Assembly: GCA_010093685.1 (NCBI GenBank)
Contig: MU006234.1
Span: forward strand, 859,668 to 923,667
Reading direction: 5' to 3'
DNA length: 64,000 nt
Source of the DNA: Ophiobolus disseminans
Lineage: Eukaryota; Ascomycota; Dothideomycetes; Pleosporales; Phaeosphaeriaceae
Part shown: one piece after another, positions 34,017 through 44,105 of the stretch
Position numbering within the stretch: position 1 is the first letter of the stretch
How the letters are laid out: every line of letters starts with the position of its first letter
The notes under the pieces: generated by a model
Told to the model about the DNA's origin: nothing
The model's database searches: none
What the model saw: the letters and a program-made list of their open reading frames with translations, nothing else
Position numbers and translations under genes: made by a program

Positions 34017-35855
34017 ATGGAGCCTTCTCTTAGTACCTTGCAGTACCAACCATTGGATTCTGACTCTGAGATCATTCGTGTTGTCATTATAGAGCCAGGT
34101 GACTTCGATAGCCCGATCCGCTGCAAGCTTCAACATGTCGACCTCGACCAAAACCCGTGGTACGAAGCATTGTCATACGTCTGGGGACATCCAGACGTGA
34201 CACTGCCAATTCATCTCGAGGACACGCCCGATTTCTCCGTGACAACGAACCTCGAGCGCGCCCTCCGTTATCTACGTCGAAAAGATGCTGCACGAGTGCT
34301 TTGGATCGACGCCATCTGTATCGATCTGCGAAACATGCCGGAACGTGGCCGACAAGTGCAAAAGATGTCGAATATATACGAATCGGCGAGCCGGGTGCTG
34401 TTGTGGGTAGGCGAGGAGAATGATCCTGATACTTTGGGAAGGCCGTCTCCCATCCCAATTCACTACGTCTTCAATTTCATGAGCAGAATTGTTGCAATTG
34501 TGAACGCTGGACCTGGTGGAGAGCCTCCACCGTATGAATACGATCAGTATGAGCAGCATTGGATGGCTGCCTTGGTGTGTTTCGAGGGCCGACCGTGGTT
34601 CAAGCGGCTGTGGTGAGAAATTCCCTCTAGCATCTATGCTCGGGGAAAATACTGACGCGACACGCGCAGGATCGTCCAAGAAGCCGTCCTAAACTCAAAC
34701 ACGGAACTCATATGCGGTCATCAAGCCATACCTTGGTCGGATTTTCGGGTTGGCTTCATAACGGCCGCGCAAAACCTAGTAATCCCACTTACGAGCTCCA
34801 AGAAGATAGATGACCGGTTCCGTTGCATGACTCGACTTGATGAGTGCCGCAAGTGGACCGAAGCTTGGCGGGGCGAACAGACAGACGTGCATGTGCTCGA
34901 TCGCATCGTTCTGCTCTTGTTCTTGCTCAATGGCGATTTCCAAAGCAAAGACCCGAGAGACAGGTTATTCGCCATACTAGGCATCGTCAGTGATCGGTCG
35001 GCGATCAGCCAATGGCCTGGGCTGACGGTGTCGTATGAGAAAACTGAGGCAGAAGTGTTTCGGGATCTCGCAATTACGATTATCGAGGACAGAAAGTCGT
35101 TGGCTATCCTGGCTGGGTACGACCTCAAGTGGAGGCACACAGAAGGCCTCGCCCACAAGCCATCATGGGTACCGACCTGGGGCTTCGAAGAAGATAATTG
35201 CAATCTGAGAAAGATGGCGATGAATAGGATCGGCGACATCACAGGTCCAAGAGCCATCGTCAGATTTTCAGAGGATAAAAACACGCTCTTCGCACAAGGC
35301 GTGGAAATCGGCAAAATAGCAACCGTCGGTCCGAGATTTCTAGGCGGAGTAGGGCAGGTGGAAGCGCTGGCCACACAATTCCAAAACTGGGAAGCGACGA
35401 TGTTAGGAACGGCATCGGTATTGCAGCGATTTGAGTCACCGCTCCATGCACTGTTGGCCTGGGAGTGGGCGATGATGCATTCGACAGACGGAAACTGGAT
35501 GCAGTCGGATAGCTTGTGCTACGACTTTCTCACGGGCCGACTCGACGTGGCGTATCTCATGCCGGATCGGGAAAGAAACGGGCTTGCTATCCATGGATAC
35601 ATCGAGAAAGCCACCAAGAGATTTGAGCATAAGCGCCCACTGATACTGGACTCGGGCGACATTGGCATGGCAGAGGGAGTGGACAACGTTAAAGTGGATG
35701 ATGTGGTTTGCTTGCTCCAAGGTGCGCCGTTCCCCTTCCTGCTCAGGAAAGAAGAAGTGCACTACACGTTTGTGGGTAATTGCTTCTTTCATGAACTCAT
35801 GGGTATACCGGGTGAGGAGGTTTTCGTTGGTGCACAAGAGTTTGCGATTCACTGA
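34017..35855 (+). CDS. HET-domain protein (HET-6-like type)
   Basis: Exons 34017-34612 and 34670-35855, 593 aa. HET motifs appear in order: YEALSYVWG (about 49-57), VLWIDAICID (94-103), ERGRQVQKMSNIYESASRVLLWVG, then RPWFKRLW joined across the intron to IVQEAVL. The unspliced frame ends at a TGA inside the donor (TGGTGAGA), which supports the intron. Downstream are DPRDRLFAILGIV and KPSWVPTW, typical of the region following HET domains. No other effector or repeat domain is visible. The likely role is incompatibility or allorecognition-triggered cell death, with the partner unknown. It lies on the opposite strand to the HET genes on either side of it. Confidence 0.9.
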
Positions 35856-36435
35856 GTATGATCATGACGTGGTATCACTCGACAAAGGAAGCAGCAACAG
35901 CAATCAACAAATACTGGCTTGTTTTCTCTTGCTACCCGACGGCCAATTTCAGATACTGCTGAAGATTAATAACAATCCTCGAGCTTCGATCATAATCCGA
36001 GAGCACAAACAATCTAATGCATGTCGGAAGTTGCGAGCAAACATAACAGGGGTTGTAAGGTTTGAGCAGTCGTCGCGAAGTGCGCGTAAAGCCACTGTAA
36101 CTACAGGTAACTTTCTTAACAATCTCTTCACTCGCTCAAAACGTGCCATTTCTTTTTCTCGCCCCCGCTATCTTCGCTTGCATGCACCAGAAGAGGACAT
36201 ATACGAGCTCAGGTCAAACATCAAGATGATGGCATCAGCAATACATAAAGCCTTCAATCGGTGCTCCTGGAGAGCGACAAAAACCGTACATACAATATTC
36301 GATCATACACGGCAACGCAAACACCGCAATGAAACACAGCGGTTTGAGATTCCAACCCCGCCACATTACCCCATACACATTTGAGCAAGGCTATCGACGA
36401 TCAAAACGACATCAACGTCCAAAGTCAGCAACAAA
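35856..36435. other. intergenic
   Basis: 3' flank of the HET gene and upstream region of the small Cys-rich gene. No other gene is supported. Confidence 0.5.
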
Positions 36436-36909
36436 ATGTGCATACGATATCAGTATCAGTGTCGCGAGCGGTACTGCAACAACCTAATAGGCGAACTCGA
36501 CCGTGTCCATCTCTGCCAGGCGATTATCGACTTAAATCAAAAAAGAGCGGCACGCGGTTTCGGGCCAGTCCATTGTAACCACGAACATCGCATTCGTAAA
36601 AAGTCACGGGATCGACGCTGTCCCGCTTGCCAGAGGATCAAGGATTTCAACGACGAAGACAAGCAACGGAAGCTGGCAGAGGCCGGTAGGGCCTTGGATG
36701 ACCTTCTGACGAAGAGTAGCATGCGTTTGGCTAGGGTTGTTAATGTGGACGAGGTCGAGCCGGGGCGCGGCGGGAATCAGAGAAGCTCCGGTAACGTACA
36801 TGGATATATGTCGGGAGCGGGTTGGCAGGCATCCACCAATGCCGCACACAAGGCTTATTCCGTTCTTTCGAGGCTACACGAGCCGGAGCCAGCTACGACA
36901 GAGAAGTAG
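36436..36909 (+). CDS. Small cysteine-rich basic protein, unknown function
   Basis: Single exon, 157 aa. Cys residues cluster in the first 75 residues in the pattern MC, CRERYC, HLC, HCNH and CPAC, spaced as in a small zinc-binding or disulfide fold, with no signal peptide. A charged helical stretch follows (FNDEDKQRKLAEAGRALDDLLTK). The C-terminal third is Gly/Ser-rich and probably disordered. It starts 580 bases after one HET gene and lies convergent to the next. I recall small fungal proteins that begin with MC and a similar Cys pattern, but cannot name a family. Codon positions look protein-like and the antisense frame is less convincing. Confidence 0.55.
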   Translation: MCIRYQYQCRERYCNNLIGELDRVHLCQAIIDLNQKRAARGFGPVHCNHEHRIRKKSRDRRCPACQRIKDFNDEDKQRKLAEAGRALDDLLTKSSMRLARVVNVDEVEPGRGGNQRSSGNVHGYMSGAGWQASTNAAHKAYSVLSRLHEPEPATTEK

Positions 36910-37388
36910 AGAACGTGGTGGTGGTGGTGGAAGTGGTGGAAACGGTAAAGTGACGGCGGTCGATAGGGGATGGACAATTGTTTTGCGTGCGATATAGAAT
37001 TGCGAAGAGGTAAACAACTTGGTGGTGGCGGAGACGACAATGTCGACAGCTACCGACGAAGGGTACACGTGTGTTTTGCGTGCGAGACAGAATAAAAGCG
37101 TGCCTTCATTGTATGCCGGATTTGAGAGATGTTGCGTGCTTTACATGATACATCATTTGGTAGCTAAAGAGTTTGTAAATTACTGGAATTGAAGCAATGC
37201 GTTCTTTTTACCGCCACTAAAGATTGTAACGAGCATAATCTGAGGGGTGTCTTCAAAGACCTCGTGGATACTATCAAGTGCCTCCATCCTGATGAGATTT
37301 GATGAAGTATACCGATACTAGGAAGACACTCACATAAACGAAACTAAACACTGCAAGTACCAACAACCAAGCCAACCTACCACACATC
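36910..37388. other. intergenic with GTG repeat
   Basis: Contains a short (GTG) run at 36915-36930 and the convergent 3' flanks of two genes. Confidence 0.5.
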
Positions 37389-39197
37389 TCAAACAAACAA
37401 AAACTCCATCCCCTCGTCCTCTCCCCACGTAACTCTCCCACTACTCCACGGATCCATCCACCCCTCCAGATAGCACGTGCCTAACACATACCAGTACCCA
37501 TCTTCCAACCTCTGCACAACCACAGGATTCGTACACCCGTGCAGGACGCATATTTCATATCCGGCCTGGCGTTCCGTTGCGAATGCGAAGAGGCCGGAAG
37601 AAGTAATGCACAGGATACGATTGTTCATTATGCCGATAATAATGCTGAGGAACTCGTCGACTGTTTCGCGGACATGACGGAACTGCGGATTTTGTCCGGA
37701 GGCATAGGTAGCTGAAAAGGCGTCTGTGATGCCCGTCACGTTGTGTGTGTACCGCGTAGGGTCGGCGGGACGATCGTATGCGTGGCCGTCGGCGAGGAGA
37801 ATGTGGAGTAATTCCGCCATGGTGGGTTGAGGGCGTTGGGAGAAGTATCCGTTACCTGATCGCCATACTTCGAGCGTTTGGGCGTATAGGCCATACACGT
37901 CTGGTGCTGTTGCGGTATGGGGCACCAAGGGCCCGATTGCACGTTCAAAGCGATCTATGATTCTGCCGTGGGCGCGCAGGATGTGGCGGTCGCATGTTCC
38001 TGACCAGGGGTACATGGTGTAAGAGTAGTGTTCTCGACGGAAAGAGGGGCCGTAGGGTGGTGAGAGTTGGTGGTAGAAGAAGTTTGGGGCCCATGATGGG
38101 AGGGATGCGTAGGTTGATGGTCGGGAGTAACGTGAAGTCATCATCCGAGGGGCGATTTCCAAGATGTCTAGTTTCCGTGTGCCTGTGATGATGGATTGAG
38201 TGGTGGATATCAGGGCGTCGATTGGATGGACTTCGTACGAGGGGTTCAAAACTACGGATGGACTTTGATTCAGTCCGAAGTATGCGTACAAGCGATCAAG
38301 CTTGTGCGTCGTCTTCGCCCGCGACGAGTTCAGTGACAACACCTGTTCGAAGGGGATTTCCGCACTTGATGGTTCGTCATGCCTCTCACTCCTGCGTTTT
38401 ACCATATCGGCGACGATGTTCCATCTCGTATTGGACGTAATGTGGAGAACCTCGTCCCGGCCCTGTTCGTCGAGCAAGTGGTGAAAAGCGAGAATGATGT
38501 CGTAAAGATTCTGCAGCGACACGTTTGCTTCTACAAACTTTCCGTTAGCGCGCGAGCAGATGATGAAGGTGGAGCGCTGTGGTATGACGACTTCTTGGAA
38601 CACCCAGGCGCGCTCGAACCATGTCGCTTGGAGGACTAGCTGGCATGCTTTCGCCAACGTGACGGGTGTGAGAGTACTTTTCGAAGGATCATACATCTGC
38701 TGAATCCATTCTTTGGCGTCGCCGTCGGTTAATACTCGTGGTTTGGATATCAAGAAGGCGTGTCGACATGCATGTGCGAAGCTAGGATGGAGGTCTTCAT
38801 ACTGTCCAGGCCACACGAGAACAGAGGAGCATCTGCTGTAGATCTGACCCATAATGGCGACCTGCTGGCTTCGCTCCTGGAGATTTTCCTGGTCGATACA
38901 CAGCTGGTCTATCCAGATGTAACCCGTTTTGCAGTGAGGAATGATGCGCGGCAACGCGACATCGAGCGTTTTGGTGATGCGAAGCATTCTTCCATCAGAA
39001 AGGGGCATGAGCACTTTCCGACGACTGGTACCCCAGACATAGGACAAGGTGTCGTAAGGGGGAGCATCCTGGAGCTTGGTGTGTAGTAAGGCAAACCGGG
39101 TTCTGCCACTGTCGTCAACGTCAATTTTCAAGAGCCGGATGCTGGGCCCTCCAGATTCGTCAAGGGCATCGAGCGATTTGTATGTATAGATGATGAG
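37389..39197 (-). CDS. HET-domain protein, first exon unresolved
   Basis: The minus-strand main exon, 39197-37389, encodes about 602 residues. It starts after an AAG acceptor-like site with IYTYKSLDALDESGGPSIRLLKI, a common N-terminal pattern in HET proteins, but has no ATG between an upstream stop and this motif. A short first exon must lie upstream; a candidate ATG at 39347 leads towards donors near 39289, but phases are ambiguous. HET motifs: YDTLSYVWG, YIWIDQLCIDQENLQERSQQ and ATWFERAWVFQEVV, then KLDRLYAYFGL and LPSWAPNFF. The C-terminal half ends with a strand-rich region common to this class (LCITSSGLFAFA, WYVLGTCYLEGWM). No extra domain. It faces the HET gene at 34017 with the Cys-rich gene between. 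Confidence 0.85.
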   Translation of the reverse strand, partial: LIIYTYKSLDALDESGGPSIRLLKIDVDDSGRTRFALLHTKLQDAPPYDTLSYVWGTSRRKVLMPLSDGRMLRITKTLDVALPRIIPHCKTGYIWIDQLCIDQENLQERSQQVAIMGQIYSRCSSVLVWPGQYEDLHPSFAHACRHAFLISKPRVLTDGDAKEWIQQMYDPSKSTLTPVTLAKACQLVLQATWFERAWVFQEVVIPQRSTFIICSRANGKFVEANVSLQNLYDIILAFHHLLDEQGRDEVLHITSNTRWNIVADMVKRRSERHDEPSSAEIPFEQVLSLNSSRAKTTHKLDRLYAYFGLNQSPSVVLNPSYEVHPIDALISTTQSIITGTRKLDILEIAPRMMTSRYSRPSTYASLPSWAPNFFYHQLSPPYGPSFRREHYSYTMYPWSGTCDRHILRAHGRIIDRFERAIGPLVPHTATAPDVYGLYAQTLEVWRSGNGYFSQRPQPTMAELLHILLADGHAYDRPADPTRYTHNVTGITDAFSATYASGQNPQFRHVRETVDEFLSIIIGIMNNRILCITSSGLFAFATERQAGYEICVLHGCTNPVVVQRLEDGYWYVLGTCYLEGWMDPWSSGRVTWGEDEGMEFLFV

Positions 39198-40382
39198 CTT
39201 GATTCATCATCAGCATCAATCGAGAATGCTCAACGGATATCACATACTGGAGCTTTGGTGGCTCGAGCAAACCTTCTACGCACACTCACCCCCCGATACG
39301 TTCCGCGCCGGAAGAGGGAAGAGAATCGATTTAGGTGATTTCGGCATCGCCAGTTTGGAAGATGGCGGTGGAGCCAGCCTTGTCTGTGAGGTTCCACATA
39401 TCGTTCCTTCTGCATCATCTTAGCTCCTGGCCGGAGTACTTTAACAGCAGCACGTCGGATTAGGGCGGTAGGTCCCATATCTGGCTGTTTGGCACACTCA
39501 GTGGAACTGGCACGACGTTCGGTGGGACGCCAATTCCAGCTGAACAAACACGACTTGGCGCGCGCAAGTCGCACTTCCACTCTATCCGATAAGCTGTCTC
39601 CATCGCAGCTCATGAAGCCACTTAAGGTCTAGATGTGCTGGGCCAAAATTCCAAAAGTCCCTCGGGGATTCGTCTCCATCGTCAGACACGGTGTGCTGAG
39701 AAGGAACGTTCCTGCATGTCAACATCTGACCTCATCTAACCTTCTTAGCCAAGTCCGTACTCCGCCATCTCCAGATCATCCAACCTCTCACACTCCTCAT
39801 CCCCAAATTCCATATCTCTTTCCACCGCACGTCGGAAGCATCCGAACACGCTTGCCCAGCAATCAGAATGGCGCCCGGTGCTCCAGCGCCCCTCATTGGC
39901 GCACCGCAACACCAACGACGGCGCATTTCAATAATCTGACAATGTGACCCCACGATGTCCGTTGCATTCGACACGCTGCAGAAAACAAGCGTACACAAGC
40001 TTCGCAATGGAAGCCTCGTAAGCTTCGCCGGGAGCTTGACTCGTGAGGTATGGTGCGCAGGTGCATGACGCGGCGACGTAAGTCTCGGCGCTGGCTTGGT
40101 AGGATCGGCGTATAAACCTGAAGATGGCGGCGATAGCAAACAAGAAGAATCGGACGACACGCTGGACTTTCGCATTCGTTTTCATTATCTCTTTGGGCTT
40201 TAGAACTAATCTGGGCCACTGTGTTTTTTCTTATTGACTGCGATTGAGCGTAGCAAACTTCGGCGGCGGTCTTGGCTTCGACTTTGCATACAGCATGCGC
40301 ACGCGATAACAGCCATCAATGGGAAGCAACCTTCCCTCTCACACAATAGTACTATCCGAACATACTTCAGACGAACTCGACA
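39198..40382. other. divergent promoter region
   Basis: Holds the likely first exon of the HET gene (about 39290-39347) and the LicD-like gene promoter. Frames elsewhere overlap on both strands without motifs. Confidence 0.45.
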
Positions 40383-41501
40383 ATGAAACTTCCACCCGAA
40401 CTCCTCCTCCTCCTCGCAACCCTCCACCCAACCAACGCCCTACCCATCCATCGCCGCTCCGCCTCCTTCCGCACGCTCCGCGGCCTCACATCCCTCACAC
40501 ACGACTACTCTACACATGAAACCCTCACACATCCAGCCAAATTCTTTCACGAATCGACATTCAGTCAACACTACGATGGGCGCTTCGCAAGCACCGAGTT
40601 GCCACACCACACGCGTCTATTCCACCTGCGCCTTTTGTTGAAAGCATATATGCACACGATGGAGCGCATTGGCGTGCGGACATGGCTTGTGCATGGGTGT
40701 TTGCTGGGGTGGTGGTGGAACGGGAAAATCATGCCGTGGGATAACGATGTGGATGTGATGGTTGATGAGGGGGGCATGGGGGAGTTGGGTGGGTGGTGGA
40801 ATATGAGTGTTCATCACTTTTCTGGAATCGACCTCGGTTTCGAAGAATCAACGAATGATGTTGTTGATCTAGGAGGAGAGGGAAAAAAAGAGATGGGCCT
40901 GAAGAAGAGAGATACCAACCACATGATAAGCATTCTCCACGAAGAAGTCGCCAAACACGGGAAAAAGTACCTCCTGGAGGTCAATCCGCATTACAGCAAC
41001 ACGTCCACACGCGACGAAGAGAACGTAATCGACGCGCGCTGGATCGATACATCTACTGGCCTCTTCATCGACATCACAACCGTCCACATCCAACCGTCCA
41101 CCGCCCCCTTCTCCTCCCCAAAATCCACCTCCAACTCCAACCCCCCACCCCTCTACACAAAAGACCAACACGCCTACCCCCCAAATTCCCTCTTCCCGCT
41201 GCGCCCCTCAACATTCGAATCCATACCCGTGCTCGTCCCCTTCGACTACACCGCCCTTCTCGTCGACGAGTACGGGCCCGCGGCACTCACGCAGCGGCGA
41301 TACAAGGATTTCGTATTCGATGCTGAGGTTGGGGAGTGGGTGGGCGAGAGCGGGTTTGGATTTGGCAAGTGGGGTGATGAGGAGGATGAGGAGGGCATTA
41401 TGGAGAGGTTGAGGGCTGCGAGGGAGAAGATGGATTATTTGGAACGGCAGGAGGAGAGGATGAGGGAGAGGTTTGGGGAGAGGTTTGGGGATGGGTTTTA
41501 G
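40383..41501 (+). CDS. LicD-family protein, secretory pathway
   Basis: Single exon, 372 aa. A signal peptide or anchor (MKLPPELLLLLATLHPTNA) comes first. The LicD core is HGCLLGWWWNGKIMPWDNDVDV (residues 104-125), with the acidic residues D120, D122 and D124 that form the nucleotidyltransferase-like metal site. RWIDTSTGLFIDITTVH gives the second conserved block, and PFDYTALLVDEYG the third. LicD proteins transfer phosphorylated groups such as phosphocholine or, in the yeast Mnn4 branch, are needed for mannosyl-phosphate addition to glycans. A Golgi lumen role in glycan phosphorylation is therefore likely. The C-terminal tail is a charged helix rich in Glu and Arg. One exon, no breaks. Confidence 0.85.
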   Translation: MKLPPELLLLLATLHPTNALPIHRRSASFRTLRGLTSLTHDYSTHETLTHPAKFFHESTFSQHYDGRFASTELPHHTRLFHLRLLLKAYMHTMERIGVRTWLVHGCLLGWWWNGKIMPWDNDVDVMVDEGGMGELGGWWNMSVHHFSGIDLGFEESTNDVVDLGGEGKKEMGLKKRDTNHMISILHEEVAKHGKKYLLEVNPHYSNTSTRDEENVIDARWIDTSTGLFIDITTVHIQPSTAPFSSPKSTSNSNPPPLYTKDQHAYPPNSLFPLRPSTFESIPVLVPFDYTALLVDEYGPAALTQRRYKDFVFDAEVGEWVGESGFGFGKWGDEEDEEGIMERLRAAREKMDYLERQEERMRERFGERFGDGF

Positions 41502-41915
41502 GGGGTGGAGGGGTGAGTGGGATGCTTTGTGGAGGTTTCATCAGTTGGCTAACACTATCGTGTTTCGAGTTGCTGTTACTTGGTTCCCGCGCCGTTGCAG
41601 GGAGCGGTTGTTTGCTTGCAAGGCAGAGCAGCATTAAGAGAGTTGCCCTGCTGGGAAAAACCAAGACCAAAACAAGCAACGAAACTTCAGCGCCGCTGAG
41701 ATTCAGCCTTCCTTCTTCTCCAAACGAGCTCGTTCTTGTCTGTATTGCAGGCCCCTAGCAAAAGTTAGCGTACCCCCTTACACTATAAGGACAACGGCGC
41801 TCCTTCGCAATCAATTTTTCAAACCGCACACTCTCCATCAACTCTCGACTCTACTCCCTAGTAGTAACACACACACATACACACATACCCTCAACTTCTT
41901 ACCTTCACATCCACC
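41502..41915. other. intergenic; pyrimidine-rich leader
   Basis: The last 100 bases before 41916 are C/T- and CA-rich with an ACCATG start context, resembling a 5' leader. Confidence 0.5.
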
Positions 41916-42885
41916 ATGTCACCCTCAAACTCCTCAGACCCCATACCCCTTTCAGACCCCTCAAACTCCTCACCCCCCCACCCCCCTCAGACCCCTCAGA
42001 ACTCTCAGACCCCCCTGCCCAGCCTGCAGCTGGACCACCTGGGATCGCCTTCACTGCTGCTACACCAGTCACATCAAGCTCATCTACACAGCATCAGACC
42101 GGGGCGTCTGGTCGCTAGGCCCCAAGTACATCTTCAAAGAGCGCCCCGCCTCGCCACCCACCTTCGAGCCGCAGAACCTGCGCTTCATAGCCGAGAACAC
42201 CACCATGCCGATCCCCACTCTAATTACGGATTACGAAGATGATGGACGGACTTATATACAGATGACGCGTGGGCCCGGGGAGACACTGGAAGAGGCGTGG
42301 CCGCGCTTGACGAGCGAGGAGAACGAGGGCGTTGCGAGGGATACGGCGGCGTATTTGGCGCAGTTGAGGGGCTTGAAGGGGGGCAAGATGGCGGGTTTGG
42401 GTGAGAAGCCCGTGTACAATACGTTCCTTTTCCACGACGACTTCGGCGTTCCCCACGGACCCATATCCTCGTCCGCCGACCTCTGGGCCCACCTAGCCCT
42501 GCAGCTCAAGGACATACCCGCCCCCGCCCGCGAGCGCATGAGGCAGCGCATGCCGGCCGCCGAGTCGTACACGTTTACGCACGGCGACTTGGCGATTGTG
42601 AATATCATGGGCAAGGACGGGAAGTTGGCGGGCATTATTGATTGGGAGAGGAGTGCGTATCTGCCCGTGTGGTGGGAGTATGTGGGCGCGGGCATTGGAT
42701 TGAGCGATGAGGATGCGGAGTGGAAGGCGTTGCTGAGGAAGTATCTGGGCAGGCATGAGGGGGCGAGGGAGTGGGGGGTTGATATGTGGTTGTTGAGGAA
42801 GTATTCTGAACTAGATGAGCGGGGGGAGAAGGCGCTTGCGAAGATGATAAAAAGTGCGGAGGAGGAGGAGGTTAAGGGGGAGTGA
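41916..42885 (+). CDS. APH-fold phosphotransferase-like protein with frame conflict near start
   Basis: The clear part is 42205-42885 (226 aa from its first ATG). It has the APH/choline-kinase-like brace FTHGDLAIVNIM followed by KLAGIIDWERSAYLPVWWEY, i.e. HGDxxxxN and IDWE. Homology-like sequence extends upstream in the same frame to about 42031 (TWDRLHCCYTSHIKLIYTA, RGVWSLGPKYIFKERPA) but contains no ATG. The only plausible start, ATG 41916 in an ACCATG context, lies in another frame. No GT occurs between 41918 and about 42060, so a normal intron cannot join them. A single-base difference in the C-rich repeats at 41930-42013 would restore the frame. Fungal relatives are small cytosolic kinase-like proteins of unknown substrate. 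Confidence 0.7.
41930..42013. repeat. Imperfect CTCAGACCCCT repeats, C-rich
   Basis: Several imperfect copies of CTCAGACCCC with intervening runs of six or seven C. The repeats overlap the 5' end of the APH-like gene, where the reading frame is uncertain. Confidence 0.8.
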
Positions 42886-44105
42886 GGTTGTTGTGGGGGG
42901 ATGGGGTCAGGGATAAATATGGAATGAGTACGTTTTGCTGTGGGAGGGCGCAGTGACGCTGGTATTCTGAAGAATCATGGAACTTTGAGATTATGGCTCG
43001 TTGGAATAATGCATCTGGAACTAAGCAATTTTTTCTACTTATCCATACGTCAAGGAATGATCTAACACACAGCCATGAAATTCTACGAATATCCAAGCTT
43101 CCAAGTTTCTAACTTTACAAACCTCCCTTCTACACGTCATCACATAACTACACAAAGCCTGCATCGTATCCTTATATGCCATGGCACCTCTCTTTACTTT
43201 CTCTCTAGCTTGCACACGCTGAACTCGCGTCTTGTGTAGTAGATGTTAGTGTTGGTGGGAATGGAAATCTAGATATGAGGTACGGGGTGTGGACATGGGA
43301 TGGAGATCGGTAGAGATTTTAGAAGAGAAAGGGAGTGTGTAGTGGTAGTTGTTTTCGTCTTGCGCCAAGGGAAGGAGCAGTGTTTGACTACCTATTGGGG
43401 TGACTAGAACGATAGAGGCTGTGAGATAGTCCAGGGCGTGGTTACTCTAGTCTCAACTGCACGTAAAAGTCAAGTAATGTTTATGCTTATTTCAATTGCG
43501 TCGTAATTCCTACTTCAACACACCCCAGACCGCATTCACGGCTGTCTCTTGCAAACCAGAACGTAGTGCGATCCAATCCATCATCTTCGCGTATCCACAT
43601 GCTTATCACAACGCCTTGAAAAAGCGCCACAACGGAAAAGCTGAGGAAACATCTCATCTCTCTCCGCGCACCAAAACTATCAACACTCCATCTTCCCCTT
43701 CTCACCAAAGATCCAACAACCCGTTGCTGTCCCAAATCCAAAATGCGCCGCAATCGTAGAGAGCGGATGCCAGATGCCGGCTAATTACACTTCCGTCAAC
43801 TTTTGTGTGTGTGTGTGTGTGCGCGCGCGTGGTGTGAAGCGGACTAAAAAAGGTATACTGCGAAAGTAAAGGAAACGACAGGCCAAGAAAATGTCCCGGG
43901 AAAAATGTACAGGATGCCTAAAAGGAGAACAACGCCGTGGGTACGCCGCCCGATGGTGGTCAACGCCGGAAAAAACATGTTCCGCGCTGGGGTATGCAGA
44001 GTCTGGAAAGTAGGTGTGTCGGATCAAAGTCTACGCGCACTGGGGCGCCGTGGTGATAGAAGATGCCGCTGATTACAAGGTGTAGGTATCGTCGAATGTG
44101 TGGTA
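42886..44105. other. intergenic between convergent genes
   Basis: No gene is seen. Contains a (GT)8 run followed by GC repeats at 43805-43830. Confidence 0.5.
43805..43830. repeat. (GT)8(GC)4 dinucleotide repeat
   Basis: Alternating purine-pyrimidine tract: eight GT units then about four GC units. Such tracts can adopt Z-DNA in principle; only the sequence is shown here. Confidence 0.9.

Noticed and set aside
26000..41501. A secondary-metabolite cluster (SDR, NmrA, regulator)
   Set aside because: No polyketide synthase, peptide synthetase, terpene cyclase or P450 is present in the window.
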